Assembly: GCA_964249755.1 (NCBI GenBank) | Contig: CAXUDB010000004.1 | Coordinates: 471,818-535,817, forward strand | DNA: 64,000 nucleotides | Direction of reading: 5' to 3' | Source: Ilyomonas sp964249755 | Lineage (GTDB): Bacteria; Bacteroidota; Bacteroidia; Chitinophagales; Chitinophagaceae | Part shown: positions 45,867-56,000 of the stretch, piece by piece | Layout of the letters: every line of letters starts with the position of its first letter | How positions within the stretch are numbered: the first letter of the stretch is position 1 | Notes under the pieces: generated by a model | What the model was told of the DNA's origin: nothing | What the model saw: only the letters and a program-made list of their open reading frames with translations | Database searches by the model: none | Translations under genes and position numbers: made by a program

Positions 45867-45963
45867 CAAAAATAGAAAACTTATTTAAAATAATAACGAT
45901 TGTTAGTTTTTGTCAAAAGCTTTGTGCTTTTCTTTCTACTTTTATCCCGCAGATAACGATTGT
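45867..45963. promoter_or_regulatory. hppD/hmgA divergent control region
   Basis: On the minus strand TATTTTTG (45867-45874) fits the -7 box for hppD. ATAACGATTGT occurs twice as a perfect 11-bp direct repeat, at 45893-45903 and 45953-45963, 60 bp apart. The first copy covers the hppD -33 region and continues to a TAAC-N4-GTTA dyad; the second lies just past a -7-like TACTTTTA (45937-45944) facing hmgA. The perfect dyad TTATTT-A-AAATAA lies at 45881-45893. These are candidate operators for a shared aromatic-catabolism regulator. Confidence 0.5.
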
Positions 45964-46047
45964 CAACTTTTAATGGTTACTAGTGAATTGAAAGTTCAAA
46001 ACACTTCTTCCGATTAAACATTAACCATAATCAATTAACCATACCAC

Positions 46048-47205
46048 ATGGCTCACTACACTTCACTCGGTTCCATTCCACACAAGCGGCATACACAGTT
46101 TCGTAAGCCTGATGGCTCGTTGTATTCTGAACAATTATTTTCTACCGAAGGCTTCAGCAACGATTCGTCTTTGCTCTATCACGCACATCCGCCTACACAA
46201 ATTATAAAGACGGATGAACCGGTAAATATTGCCCCGCAAATTGCCGAAGAAAAAATGCTGAAGCACCGCAGCTTCGAAGGCTTCAAAGTAGCGCCGCAGG
46301 GGGATTACCTGCAAAGCCGAAAGCCTGTGTTGGTCAACAACGATTGCCACCTCAGCCTTGCAGCGCCGCAGCAAAGCCTTACCGAATATTGGTACAAAAA
46401 TGCCGATGCTGACGAGCTTCTGTTCATCCACGAAGGCAGCGGCAAACTGCTTACCCAATATGGCGAATTGACTTTTGCCTACGGCGATTATCTAGTCATC
46501 CCGCGCGGCACCATTTACCAGATAACCTTTGATAGCGCCGACAACCGCCTCTTCATTGTCGAGTCCTTTTCGCCCATCCGCTACCCCAAAAAATACCTCA
46601 GCAAATATGGGCAGTTGCTGGAGCATTCGCCGTATTGCGAGCGCGACATCCGTACGCCGCAAAACCTGCAAACAATAGATCAGAAGGGTGATTTCATTAT
46701 ACAGGTAAAAAAGCGGGGTGTGCTTTATGGCTTGCACTATGCACATCATCCTTTCGATGTGATAGGATGGGATGGATGTTGCTATCCGTTCGCTTTCAGC
46801 ATCCACGATTTTGAACCTATTACCGGTCGGGTGCATCAACCACCGCCTGTGCATCAAACCTTCGAGGCGAACAACTTTGTAGTGTGTTCTTTTGTGCCGC
46901 GTTTGTTCGATTACAACCCGCTTTCCATCCCTGCGCCTTACAACCACAGCAACATAGACAGTGATGAAGTGTTGTATTATGTAGATGGCGATTTCATGAG
47001 CCGTAAAAATGTTACGCGAGGTATGATCACACTACATCCTGCCGGCATTCCGCATGGACCTCATCCCGGCTCGGTAGAAAAAAGCATTAGCGCAAAAGAA
47101 ACCAGAGAGTTAGCGGTGATGGTAGATACCTTTCATCCACTGATGCTCACAAAGCAAGCCTTGGAAATAGAGAACGATAGCTATACATTGAGTTGGATGG
47201 AGTAG
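46048..47205 (+). CDS. hmgA: Homogentisate 1,2-dioxygenase
   Basis: A 385-residue cupin dioxygenase that opens homogentisate to maleylacetoacetate. SNIDSDEVLYYVDGDFMSR (Glu iron ligand, ~residue 308) and LHPAGIPHGPHPG (His ligands, ~residue 330) are diagnostic; HQTFEANNFVVCSFVPR precedes them. It is slightly shorter than the ~440-residue proteobacterial and human enzymes but typical for Bacteroidetes. It is transcribed divergently from hppD. A terminator hairpin overlaps its stop codon. Confidence 0.94.
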   Translation: MAHYTSLGSIPHKRHTQFRKPDGSLYSEQLFSTEGFSNDSSLLYHAHPPTQIIKTDEPVNIAPQIAEEKMLKHRSFEGFKVAPQGDYLQSRKPVLVNNDCHLSLAAPQQSLTEYWYKNADADELLFIHEGSGKLLTQYGELTFAYGDYLVIPRGTIYQITFDSADNRLFIVESFSPIRYPKKYLSKYGQLLEHSPYCERDIRTPQNLQTIDQKGDFIIQVKKRGVLYGLHYAHHPFDVIGWDGCCYPFAFSIHDFEPITGRVHQPPPVHQTFEANNFVVCSFVPRLFDYNPLSIPAPYNHSNIDSDEVLYYVDGDFMSRKNVTRGMITLHPAGIPHGPHPGSVEKSISAKETRELAVMVDTFHPLMLTKQALEIENDSYTLSWME

Positions 47206-47225
47206 ATAACTGTCTACTCCTTTTT
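47199..47225 (+). terminator. Intrinsic terminator overlapping the hmgA stop codon
   Basis: An 8-bp perfect stem GGAGTAGA/TCTACTCC with a 6-base loop is followed by TTTTT. The left arm contains the hmgA stop codon TAG (47203-47205). Confidence 0.88.
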
Positions 47226-47359
47226 AAGTGCATTTACTTGTGGTTTTGGTGTTGTGTGTTGATAGAAAAATCATTGTTTCATTTACGCATATTACAGGTG
47301 TATCCCCGCCCATCCGGTATTGCATGTTCTTGCTTATTTTAGCAAAAAATTAAACCAAC

Positions 47360-48013
47360 ATGCATCGGCAAAAAGGACAAACTCTTTTCATGTGGCTGAT
47401 TGCTTTGTGCGCATGGGCAGGCATCCTGCTTCAGTTTTCGACCAATGTATTGAGTTGGATTCACTCTGGCAGACCAGTTAGCGAATCCATCATTAAATTC
47501 TTCAGTTATTTCACCATTCTCACCAATAGTCTTGTTGCCATCACCACTATGTTAGCCTTGCTCTTACCCCGTTCCAGAATAGGCATCTTATGCGGCAGAC
47601 CCGGCACCATCACCGCTATCGCTGTTTATATTATCGTGGTCGGTCTTGTATACAATCTTGTGCTTCGACCACTGTATCATCCGCAAGGCTGGGCAAGAGT
47701 GGCAGACGAGCTTGTGCATGTTGCCGTGCCGGTTTTATACATCTTTTACTGGCTTTTGTTTGCCACAAAGGGCAACGTTCGCTGGAGCAGCGCTTTTGGT
47801 TGGTTACTATATCCATTGCTTTACCTGATTTATACTTTTTTGCATGGCTGGGTTACACGCTATTATCCTTATCCGTTCATGGATGTAAATGCTATTGGCT
47901 ATGCCAGTTTCTGGCTGAACAGTTTTTACCTGTTGCTGCTTTTTGTAGCGTTGAACCTGGGAATGATTGCCATTGATAAAGCTATTGCGAAACGGAAGAA
48001 GATAGCTGCCTGA
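47360..48013 (+). CDS. Pr6Pr family membrane protein
   Basis: A 217-residue integral membrane protein with six predicted helices. The conserved pattern FFSYFTILTNSLVA (~residue 47) and DELVHVAVPVLYIFYWLLF (~residue 114) with the HGWVTRYYPYPFMD loop are typical of the Pr6Pr family (related to FAR-17a/AIG1). Function is unknown. It stands alone between hmgA and a convergent secreted-protein gene and is followed by a large hairpin. Confidence 0.82.
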   Translation: MHRQKGQTLFMWLIALCAWAGILLQFSTNVLSWIHSGRPVSESIIKFFSYFTILTNSLVAITTMLALLLPRSRIGILCGRPGTITAIAVYIIVVGLVYNLVLRPLYHPQGWARVADELVHVAVPVLYIFYWLLFATKGNVRWSSAFGWLLYPLLYLIYTFLHGWVTRYYPYPFMDVNAIGYASFWLNSFYLLLLFVALNLGMIAIDKAIAKRKKIAA

Positions 48014-48039
48014 GTAGATAGATTTGTACTTTAATAACA

Positions 48040-48093
48040 AAATCCTGTGCTCCCTGAAGTTGGCTGTACAACCATTCAGAGCGCACAGGATTT
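48040..48093. terminator. Bidirectional terminator-like long hairpin
   Basis: AAATCCTGTGC (48040-48050) pairs perfectly with 48083-48093, and inner segments CTGAA/TTCAG and GTTG/CAAC extend the stem. It lies between two convergent genes and has A/T-rich flanks on both sides, so it probably ends transcripts from either direction. Confidence 0.75.
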
Positions 48094-48158
48094 AAAATTT
48101 AATCACACTGTTTTAAACTGTGGGCAGGCACGCGATTTAAAAGATCAACCGCTACTCT

Positions 48159-49448
48159 TTAATGCACGACCATCATTTGTGCAGTGCCCATTGTTTCCTG
48201 TCTGTTCGTTATCAGGCTAACGCGATAATTGCCACGTGGCAAATGATTCACCTTAAGTGAAATAAGTTCATTCCCTTTCTCAAACGACTTTGCCGGTTGT
48301 GTCAGAACGATGTTGCCGTTTTCGTTGGTTATTTGTAAGCGAAGATTGGTAGTCTCTGCTAGGGCAAAGCTCACCTGCACACCATCTGCAGCCGGGTTTG
48401 GATATAGCCTCACCGGTATTATTGTGGCAATAGGATTTGCCGTATTTATGGGTTCTCTTTTTAAGATCATTCCGTTATCGCCTACGGCAAATCCGTTGTT
48501 CTTATCCAGCATGTAAACGGCGCGCAACGGCGTTTTGCTACTCCATTCGCGGGTAATGTTTTTACCTAAGTTTAGTATCTTGTAGATGGTTCCTTTTTCA
48601 CTCACTGCATAGCCGTTGCCGCCACTAAAAAACTGGCAGTCATTAATCCGGTCGGGAAAACTGTTGATCAAAATTTTTTTATTAAAAAACCAATAATCGG
48701 TTCCTAATAAATTACGCAGGGCAAAGTGATTTAGCAGCACCAACTGGCTGCTGTCGCCCGGCGAAAAGCGATTGTAAAAATTGGTAAACATCATCACCGT
48801 ATCAGTGCCAACAGAGGAGAAAGAAGAGAAACCATTGGCATTCGGAAACGCGAGGTTATAACCATTGTACCAGTTCTCTCCGTCTACAGTGCGCAGAAAG
48901 TCGGCAGAGTAAGTGAAGGCGCCGGAAATATTACCCGCAGCGATGCCCGTATTCTTATCGCTAAAGGTAATCTGGTGGTAAGCGCTGGTGCCATTCAGCT
49001 TGCGTTGCGCCCACCAGCTTCTTCCCCAATTGCGGCTGCTGTATATCTGCGAGCTTACGCTATAGAGTGTATTGCCGGGTGCTATGGTGGCGTAAAACGG
49101 AGACAGATCAGTCAATACTTTAGACCAGGTGATTCCTCCATTTATTGATTCATAAATGGCTGCATTGCCATTCTCCGAAGAGGTCGTTACCATCAGGGCA
49201 GCAGTGTCCAGTACCGTTACAGAAACAATATTGCTTTTGTCTGGCGCTGTTACGGTTATCCATTTTTTACCACCATCTTTAGTTTTTAATATGGTGCCGC
49301 CATCACCTACAGCATAGCCAATGCTGGCATTGCAGAAGGCTACATCGCGAAGATTATTTTTCACAGGAGCAGTTTGCTGTGTCCATTGCGCTGAGGCGTT
49401 GGAAAGGGTAGCAGAGATCAATAAAAGACAGAAGAGAACTTGTTTCAT
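48159..49448 (-). CDS. YCF48/BNR-like propeller protein with T9SS sorting domain
   Basis: A 429-residue secreted protein. A signal peptide is followed by WTQQTAPVKNNLRDVAFCNA, then modules of the type IGYAVGDGGTILKTKDGGKKW, the YCF48/photosynthesis-system-II-assembly-like beta-propeller. The last repeat (NNGFAVGDNGMILKR) is at ~325. From ~residue 349 (VRLYPNPAADGVQVSF) is a type A sorting domain ending QMMVVH. Surface localisation is expected; ligand unknown. Confidence 0.85.
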   Translation of the reverse strand: MKQVLFCLLLISATLSNASAQWTQQTAPVKNNLRDVAFCNASIGYAVGDGGTILKTKDGGKKWITVTAPDKSNIVSVTVLDTAALMVTTSSENGNAAIYESINGGITWSKVLTDLSPFYATIAPGNTLYSVSSQIYSSRNWGRSWWAQRKLNGTSAYHQITFSDKNTGIAAGNISGAFTYSADFLRTVDGENWYNGYNLAFPNANGFSSFSSVGTDTVMMFTNFYNRFSPGDSSQLVLLNHFALRNLLGTDYWFFNKKILINSFPDRINDCQFFSGGNGYAVSEKGTIYKILNLGKNITREWSSKTPLRAVYMLDKNNGFAVGDNGMILKREPINTANPIATIIPVRLYPNPAADGVQVSFALAETTNLRLQITNENGNIVLTQPAKSFEKGNELISLKVNHLPRGNYRVSLITNRQETMGTAQMMVVH

Positions 49449-49904
49449 GTTTTGTGTTTAAGTGAAGTAGTAAGAAAATAGTTGGCGTAATTGAACAAAG
49501 CTTTATAGTTATCGTTTGGATGGTTGATTTATGTTTAGTGCTTCCTTATTTTGCTGTAATGAAATCACGTTGTGCCACCGGTGAAGAGGCAACCTGAATT
49601 CTTTTTGCTGCCTCTTTTCTTAAATTTTTCTAACCCGTTTTTAGTTGGCTGATATTTTTTTTGCTGCAATCATTTGAGAATGATGTTATCAACGACAGGT
49701 GATTGAATAACCCTTTTTTTATCACTAGACCAAGAAAGTGCTGTACAATCTTTATATCCAACAGTGAATAAACAATCAGCTTCATCACAGTCGCCTTTGC
49801 AGGCTCGCATAATTACAGGCTGTGCGATTGTAATAAGAATGACATCAACCTCTTGCCAGCGTTAACTTTACCGTAAGTTCGTGGCTTCTCTTTTTGTTGT
49901 TTTC
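49449..49904. other. Divergent spacer with orphan hairpin
   Basis: This 456-bp spacer between divergent genes has no protein gene. An 8-bp perfect hairpin AAGAGGCA/TGCCTCTT (49584-49616, 17-base loop) followed by TTCTT resembles a terminator although no plus-strand gene precedes it, so a short untranslated RNA is possible. Confidence 0.45.
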
Positions 49905-51107
49905 ATGGTTAAAAATCTGGTCTCTTTTATTCGTAATAAATCTCTCTTTGCAGTGGGCTTCCAGTTTGCCGCTTCCAGTCTTTTGTTTGGTATTTGGGTG
50001 GCTTCTATACCGGGCATTAAAGCGAGGTTGCAGTTTACTGATGGCAGCCTGGGGCTTTCGCTGCTCCTGTCGCCTTTAGGCGCGGTGACAGGCATGCTGC
50101 TCTCTACCCGCGTTTTCAGCAAGATATCAGTAGGCAGGTGGATGGTGATAGGTTATATTATGCAGTGTTGTATAATGATGCTTCAGATTAATTCGGTAAA
50201 CCGGTTGATGTTCTGGACATGCCTGTATTTCTTTGGCATGATGGGGTTCTTAAATGGCGTGTCTTCCAACGCTACCGTCAACCTGATGGAGAAGAGGCAG
50301 GGTCGCCTTTTAATGAGTACCTGCCATGGCATGTATAGCCTGGGCGGTGCAATAAGTGCAGGCATTGCGGCGCTATTATTTTCAGTCAATCTTTCTTCGG
50401 GATGGCAGATTGTGTTGGTAGCGGGGTTTATCATTACGGTTGTTTTTATCAATAGCCCATACCTGCTGGCAAACAACGACATTATCCACTCCCGCCAAGG
50501 CGTGAAGTTGCCTTCCCTTTCTATCCTGGGTATTTCTTTTATCTGCCTGGTGAGCTTTATGGCTGAAGGTTGTGTGGCCGACTGGAGCGCGATTTATTTT
50601 AAAGAAGTCTTGCTGGCTCCTAAAGCGTTAATAAGTTTAGGGTATGCCAGCTTTTCAGTTGCTATGACGCTGGGAAGGCTGAACGGTGACCCGTTGATTG
50701 CAAAATTGGGAAGCAAAAACGTGGTAGTAGGTGGAAGTTTATTAGCGGCTGCCGGCTTTATAATCGTAGTAAGTGCACCGGTAGTGCCGCTGGCAATTGC
50801 CGGCTATCTGGCCATTGGTTTTGGCTGCTGTTGTATCGTTCCGGTCTTATTCAGAACATCGGCCTATATACCGGGTGTAAGCACCGTGGAAGGTTACGCG
50901 ATGGTAACCACCGGTGGATTGATTGGCTTTCTGACTGGTCCGTCAGTGATCGGGTTTATATCTGAAAAAGCGGGCTTGTCGAAAGGCTTATCCCTGTTGA
51001 TTCTGATGCATTTACTGGCGACTTATACTGCGTGGAAGAATCCATTTATAAGAGATAAAGAAGTTGCCGCACCTGCAGTAGTGCCGTATGATGAACAGAC
51101 ATATTAA
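49905..51107 (+). CDS. MFS transporter, YbjJ-like
   Basis: A 400-residue major facilitator with about twelve helices. ATG at 49905 is chosen over a GTG 24 bp upstream. SIPGIKARLQFTDGSLGLSLL near the N-terminus is characteristic of the YbjJ-like subgroup, and GFLNGVSSNATVNLMEKRQGR with CHGMYSLGGAISAG are also typical. Substrate is unknown (sugars are proposed for related members). It stands alone. Confidence 0.82.
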   Translation: MVKNLVSFIRNKSLFAVGFQFAASSLLFGIWVASIPGIKARLQFTDGSLGLSLLLSPLGAVTGMLLSTRVFSKISVGRWMVIGYIMQCCIMMLQINSVNRLMFWTCLYFFGMMGFLNGVSSNATVNLMEKRQGRLLMSTCHGMYSLGGAISAGIAALLFSVNLSSGWQIVLVAGFIITVVFINSPYLLANNDIIHSRQGVKLPSLSILGISFICLVSFMAEGCVADWSAIYFKEVLLAPKALISLGYASFSVAMTLGRLNGDPLIAKLGSKNVVVGGSLLAAAGFIIVVSAPVVPLAIAGYLAIGFGCCCIVPVLFRTSAYIPGVSTVEGYAMVTTGGLIGFLTGPSVIGFISEKAGLSKGLSLLILMHLLATYTAWKNPFIRDKEVAAPAVVPYDEQTY

Positions 51108-51202
51108 CGCCGGATATAGTGTTATCTAAAAGTGTGTATTTCATGAGGAATCCGCAATCTGTTATTTAAAAACAAACGACATTTACCTCAAAAAAGCAGG
51201 GT

Positions 51203-53014
51203 TTGCCATTGATTCTATTCTCATCAATCTATTGGAATTATAAACGAGTAAGCCGGCGGTTTATACCTGCGGGCATTCTGCTGTTATTCTGTTTCTTTTA
51301 TCATTCAGCCTGTTATTGCCAGGCATTTGTGTTTGCTCAATTGCAGGGTGCGCCGGTAAATACAGCCGGCTGGAATTTTACAGGCAATGCACGCATTGGC
51401 AACATTAAAGCCAGCGATAATTCCGAAATTATTTTATGCGATACACACACCGGAGAAACAGGAAGTATCTTTTATAATCAGCCCATTGACCTCTCGAAAT
51501 GCAACCAGTGGAAAGCGGAGTTCGATTTCCGCATCTTCGACGGCACGGCAGCAGATGGCATTGCGTTTTGTTTTTTAGAAGTGCCGCCATCAGGCTTTAT
51601 CAGCGGCGAGGGCATTGGCATTCCTGCCACCACCAATGGCCTGAAAGTAGTGTTCGATACCTACAATAACTGCGCAGTAGATCATTCACTTGCGGTGCCT
51701 AAAATCGAACTGCGTTGGGGATTTGGTTATAATGAATGTACGGGTCTGCCAACGCTGGAAAACAATAATAATACGCTTTCGTTTATCCGGTCAGATACTT
51801 ATAATCATGCAGTCATTACTTACAATGCCGGCAACATTACTGTATCGCTTAATAACCAGCTTTATCTTTCTGGTTACCAGTTACTCAACCTCACGGGCTA
51901 TCTTGGGTTTACTTCAGGAACGGGCGGCAACTACGACAATCATTCTATCAAGAATGTAATCATCTATACCAATGTTCCTGCCTCTGCTGCAGGCGCAGAT
52001 AAATCGGTTTGCGCTGGTCAAACGGTAGACATCGGTTCGCCACCCAATGCAGCTTATACCTATCAATGGATGCCGGCAGAAGGATTGAGTTCTGCCACAG
52101 CAGCCAACCCAACGGTAAGCCTTCCCAACACAACCGATAATGACATTACAAAAATATACTCGGTTACTACTTCGTTGTCCGATGGATCGGGTTGTACGGC
52201 TACCGATAGTGTAAAGGTCACTGTACTAACGCTGGCACCGCCTTCGGTCTCTATTAAGAGCTCCGACAGCCGCGTATGCGGAAACCAACCTGTTCTGTTT
52301 ACGGCAACCTCTGCAGCAAGCGGACCCTCTCCACAATATCAATGGTTGTTAAACGGAATAGTAACGGGAACAAACAGCGATACTTTTGCCATCAATACAT
52401 TGAGTACTGGTGATGTAGTGAGTTGTTTATTGACTAACAACGAAAGTTGCGCTGCGGTTAACAATGCCACCAGCAATGCCATTAGCCTGCCTGTTTTTCC
52501 TTCGCCAACGGTGGATGCCGGCTCTTTCGTTGCCATTGATTATGGAAGCATCACAACATTAAACGCAACCGCAACAGGCAACATCAGCAGTATCGTATGG
52601 AGTCCTGCTGCGGGGCTAAGCAATAGCCATATCCTGAACCCGGTAGCGGGTCCGAAGGCAACTACTTTATACACCGTAAGTGTACAATCGGAAGATGACT
52701 GCCTTGCATCCGATACAGTAACGGTGAAGATAATTTCGAAGGGTGTAGCGGTGCCTAATGCTTTCACGCCAAACGGCGATGGCGAAAACGATACTTTCAA
52801 ACCCATTGTATTAGGGGCTGCCATCAATTACTTATTTGTTGTTTATAACCGCTGGGGGCAAAAGCTGTTTGAAAGTAAGACAGCCGGCATCGGGTGGGAT
52901 GGTTCAGTAGGCGGGCACTTGCAACCGACGGGCGTTTATACATGGTTATTACTCTCTACGCTGGATACAAACGTGAAGGTCAATAAGAGAGGAACAGTAG
53001 TATTAATCCGGTGA
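51203..53014 (+). CDS. Secreted L-type lectin protein with gliding-motility C-terminal domain
   Basis: A 603-residue protein. No ATG occurs before the signal peptide (ILLLFCFFYHSACYCQ, ending ~residue 40), so translation starts at TTG 51203 or 51209. Residues ~45-255 form an L-type lectin-like sandwich (AFDFRIFDGTAADGIAFCFL-like strand and GLKVVFDTYNNC). Two Ig-like modules follow (~260-520), and from ~515 (VPNAFTPNGDGENDTF) is the gliding-motility-associated C-terminal domain (CHU_C type), ending RGTVVLIR, a T9SS type B signal. A surface carbohydrate-binding adhesin is likely. Confidence 0.82.
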   Translation: MPLILFSSIYWNYKRVSRRFIPAGILLLFCFFYHSACYCQAFVFAQLQGAPVNTAGWNFTGNARIGNIKASDNSEIILCDTHTGETGSIFYNQPIDLSKCNQWKAEFDFRIFDGTAADGIAFCFLEVPPSGFISGEGIGIPATTNGLKVVFDTYNNCAVDHSLAVPKIELRWGFGYNECTGLPTLENNNNTLSFIRSDTYNHAVITYNAGNITVSLNNQLYLSGYQLLNLTGYLGFTSGTGGNYDNHSIKNVIIYTNVPASAAGADKSVCAGQTVDIGSPPNAAYTYQWMPAEGLSSATAANPTVSLPNTTDNDITKIYSVTTSLSDGSGCTATDSVKVTVLTLAPPSVSIKSSDSRVCGNQPVLFTATSAASGPSPQYQWLLNGIVTGTNSDTFAINTLSTGDVVSCLLTNNESCAAVNNATSNAISLPVFPSPTVDAGSFVAIDYGSITTLNATATGNISSIVWSPAAGLSNSHILNPVAGPKATTLYTVSVQSEDDCLASDTVTVKIISKGVAVPNAFTPNGDGENDTFKPIVLGAAINYLFVVYNRWGQKLFESKTAGIGWDGSVGGHLQPTGVYTWLLLSTLDTNVKVNKRGTVVLIR

Positions 53015-53052
53015 TGATAGTAACAGGGTTATATTAAGAAAAACAGTGCCTT

Positions 53053-56000
53053 CTATCGCAACAAGACCACCGTTCCCTTGTAATGAAAAACTTCGCCGGT
53101 ATCGCACAGAATATCTGCCATGTAAATGTAAGAGCCGGGACCAGCCGGAGTTGAACGGTACGTTCCATCCCATCCTGCTGATCGGTCATCAGCACTAATG
53201 TTCGTCTTCTCAAATACCGGCACACCCGTCCGGTTGAAAATAACAAAATGCTGAATGGCTTTAATGCCTTTTCCTTTGATAAAGAACCGGTCGTTCTTAC
53301 CATCACTGCCCGGCGTAAAGGCACTGGGTATCTGCACTAAGCTTTGTTTGCAGATTATGTTGATGTGAACACTATCCTGTTGCGTGCATCCATGGTCAGT
53401 GACAGCCTTTACAACATACAATATATCAGACTTCGGCTCGCTGGTTGGTGACGCGCAGTTGGCGCAACTTAAATAGGTAGCAGGTGTCCATGACCAGCCG
53501 GTTACGTTGCTGCTTCCGGTGGTGTTTAAGACTACAGGCGAGCCGGCAAACATGGTTACATCATCTATGGTTTCCACCGTGGGAAGCTCTGCGATTCTCA
53601 CCTCTGTGGCGGCAGTATCGGTAAAGCAATGGTCATTGTCAAACCCAACAACGGTATAGGTTTGCGGTGTTTGCGTGGTGGTTACAGGTGTTGCCGTGTT
53701 CGGGTTGTCGAGGCTGGTTCCCGTCCATTGGTAGGTATCTGCTCCGCTGGCGCTTAACGGCAGGCCGCTGCCCTTGCACAAATAAAATAATGGCGGTGCG
53801 GTAATGGTAAATGGCTGCCGCACCCGCACTACAAGAGAATCCTGGCTGATGCAGCCTTTCTCATTCGTAACCTCCACTTTATAAGAGGTGGTAACCAGAG
53901 GCGATACAAAGGGAGCCGCTACTGCCGGGTTGCTGATGTTGGTTCCCTGTAGCCACTGGTAGCTGACGCCATCATGGGCTTCTAACTGTACGGCATTTCC
54001 GAGGCAAACAAAAGCATTCTGCGGCGTGATGGCTACCGCTGGTTTGGCATCTACCCATAAAGTATGATACACCGTATCATAACAGCCGCCATTGCCCACA
54101 ATCAGCCTTATGGGGTTATCATCCGGCGTAATGAAGTATTGTTCTTCTGTGGTTTGCTGTACGGAAGTGAAATTGTTATTCTGGATATACCAATACCAGC
54201 TAACATCGCTGCTGCTGATGTTGGAAGAACCGGTGAAAGTAGTAGCTAAGCCTTCACAGATAGATGCCAAGCCGTTGATGGTTGCCTTCGGTGTTTGCTT
54301 TACCGCTACCGGCACAGAAGCTTGCCCAACACAACCATACGGCGAAGCCACCCGCAGCGAAACGGTGTAAGCGCCGGTATCGTTATACACAAAAGAAGAA
54401 AGCTCTGTATCGGCTGTGTCATTTGCAATACCAGTCCCGAAGTCCCACAGATAACTCAACGTTTCGCCTAAATTATCTTTCGCCACGCTGGTGATATCAG
54501 GCGTAAAAAAGGATAAGGATGAATCGCAGCTTAACTGTGGCGTCCGGTTAATATTCACGTGCAAAGTGTCTATCACAATCGGCTTGTCTAAAAAGTAAGG
54601 GAACGAGCAGTTGTTGCCATCTCTTACAATCAGCGAAGGCGTATATACATTCGGCGTCAGGTACGTGTGTGTAGCAAATGTGTCCTTTGCATCTACCAGC
54701 GTGCCATCGCCGAAATCCCAGGTAAAGGCGGTGGTGTTGCTGGCTTCTGCACTCAGCGTTACGGGCACAGAAGAACCACAGGCAAACAGCTTGTCAGCCG
54801 TCAGCGTGGCATACGGTCCGGCTATCGTTACATAATCGTACGAAGAGTCAACGGAGTTGTCATAGAAATAACCATAGATGGTCACTTTATACTTGCCCGG
54901 CTTGTTATAAATATGGCTGGGATAATTCAGATTATCTGCGGTAGCGCCATCTCCAAAATCCCATTTCACGCTCTTAACGTTGTTCGAGGTATTGGTAAAC
55001 TTTGCCTGTGCAGGCGGGCAGCCGCTGTTGGGATTAATAAAATTGGTGACTGCCGTAAAGCTGAGGTTGGTATTCTTAACGTTGATGAATTGAACCGCCG
55101 TATCCGTGCAGCCGCTGCTGTTATCTGTTACAATTAGGCGCACGGTGTCTATGCCGGTTTCGGTGTAGGTATGTGTTGGCGCTTCGTAATAATAAGCATT
55201 GCTTTGGTTGGTGCCATCGCCAAACTGCCATGTGTACAGGTTGTTATAAGAATTGTTGCCATTACTGTAGTTATAAAAGTAGAGGGGAATGTTGGGAAGC
55301 GTTGGGTTTTGCGATACACTAAATACTGCCTTTGTCCCTCCCACACTGATGCCATACTGGTAGGCAATATCGGAACAGCCATCTCTGTCGGTTACTGTTA
55401 ACGACGTATAATAAGTTCCCGGCTGCGCATAATTGTGAACCATGCTCCCACCGGTTGTGACTGCCGTTTGCCCGTCGCCAAAACTCCATTCCCATTTTGT
55501 AATCGGTATGCCGTTGCTGCCCGAAGATGTATCTGTAAAAGATACCGGCAACTTAAAGCAATCGTTCTTTTTCGGCACGAAGCCGGCGGTGGGTCCTTTT
55601 ACTTTGAGGGGAATATAATTGGTAGTGTCGGGGCAGTTGAAATAATAAGAATTGGTGATTACGCGGAGGGTGCTTTCGGTCTTACTTAACCGGGAAAGAT
55701 TAAGGTGAAACGAGTTGCGCCACGTATAATCCGGCGTTGACGAATAGCCCTGAAATTGAGTGCTGTCACCATATTCAATTTGACCGACACTAAAATCGTA
55801 ATTGTAGTAATAAACATAAGCCGGGTTTGTTTCTAAGTTGGATATGGTTGTTTGCAGGTCTTCGTTGCCGCATACTTCCTGCGGCGCCGTTAGTACAGGC
55901 TTTTGTTTTAATAACACATAAGCGGTAACAGAATCTCTCACGGCACAGTTGCCGTTTTTAGCTGTCAGGGCAACTTTATACGCACCGGTTTTTGTGTATG

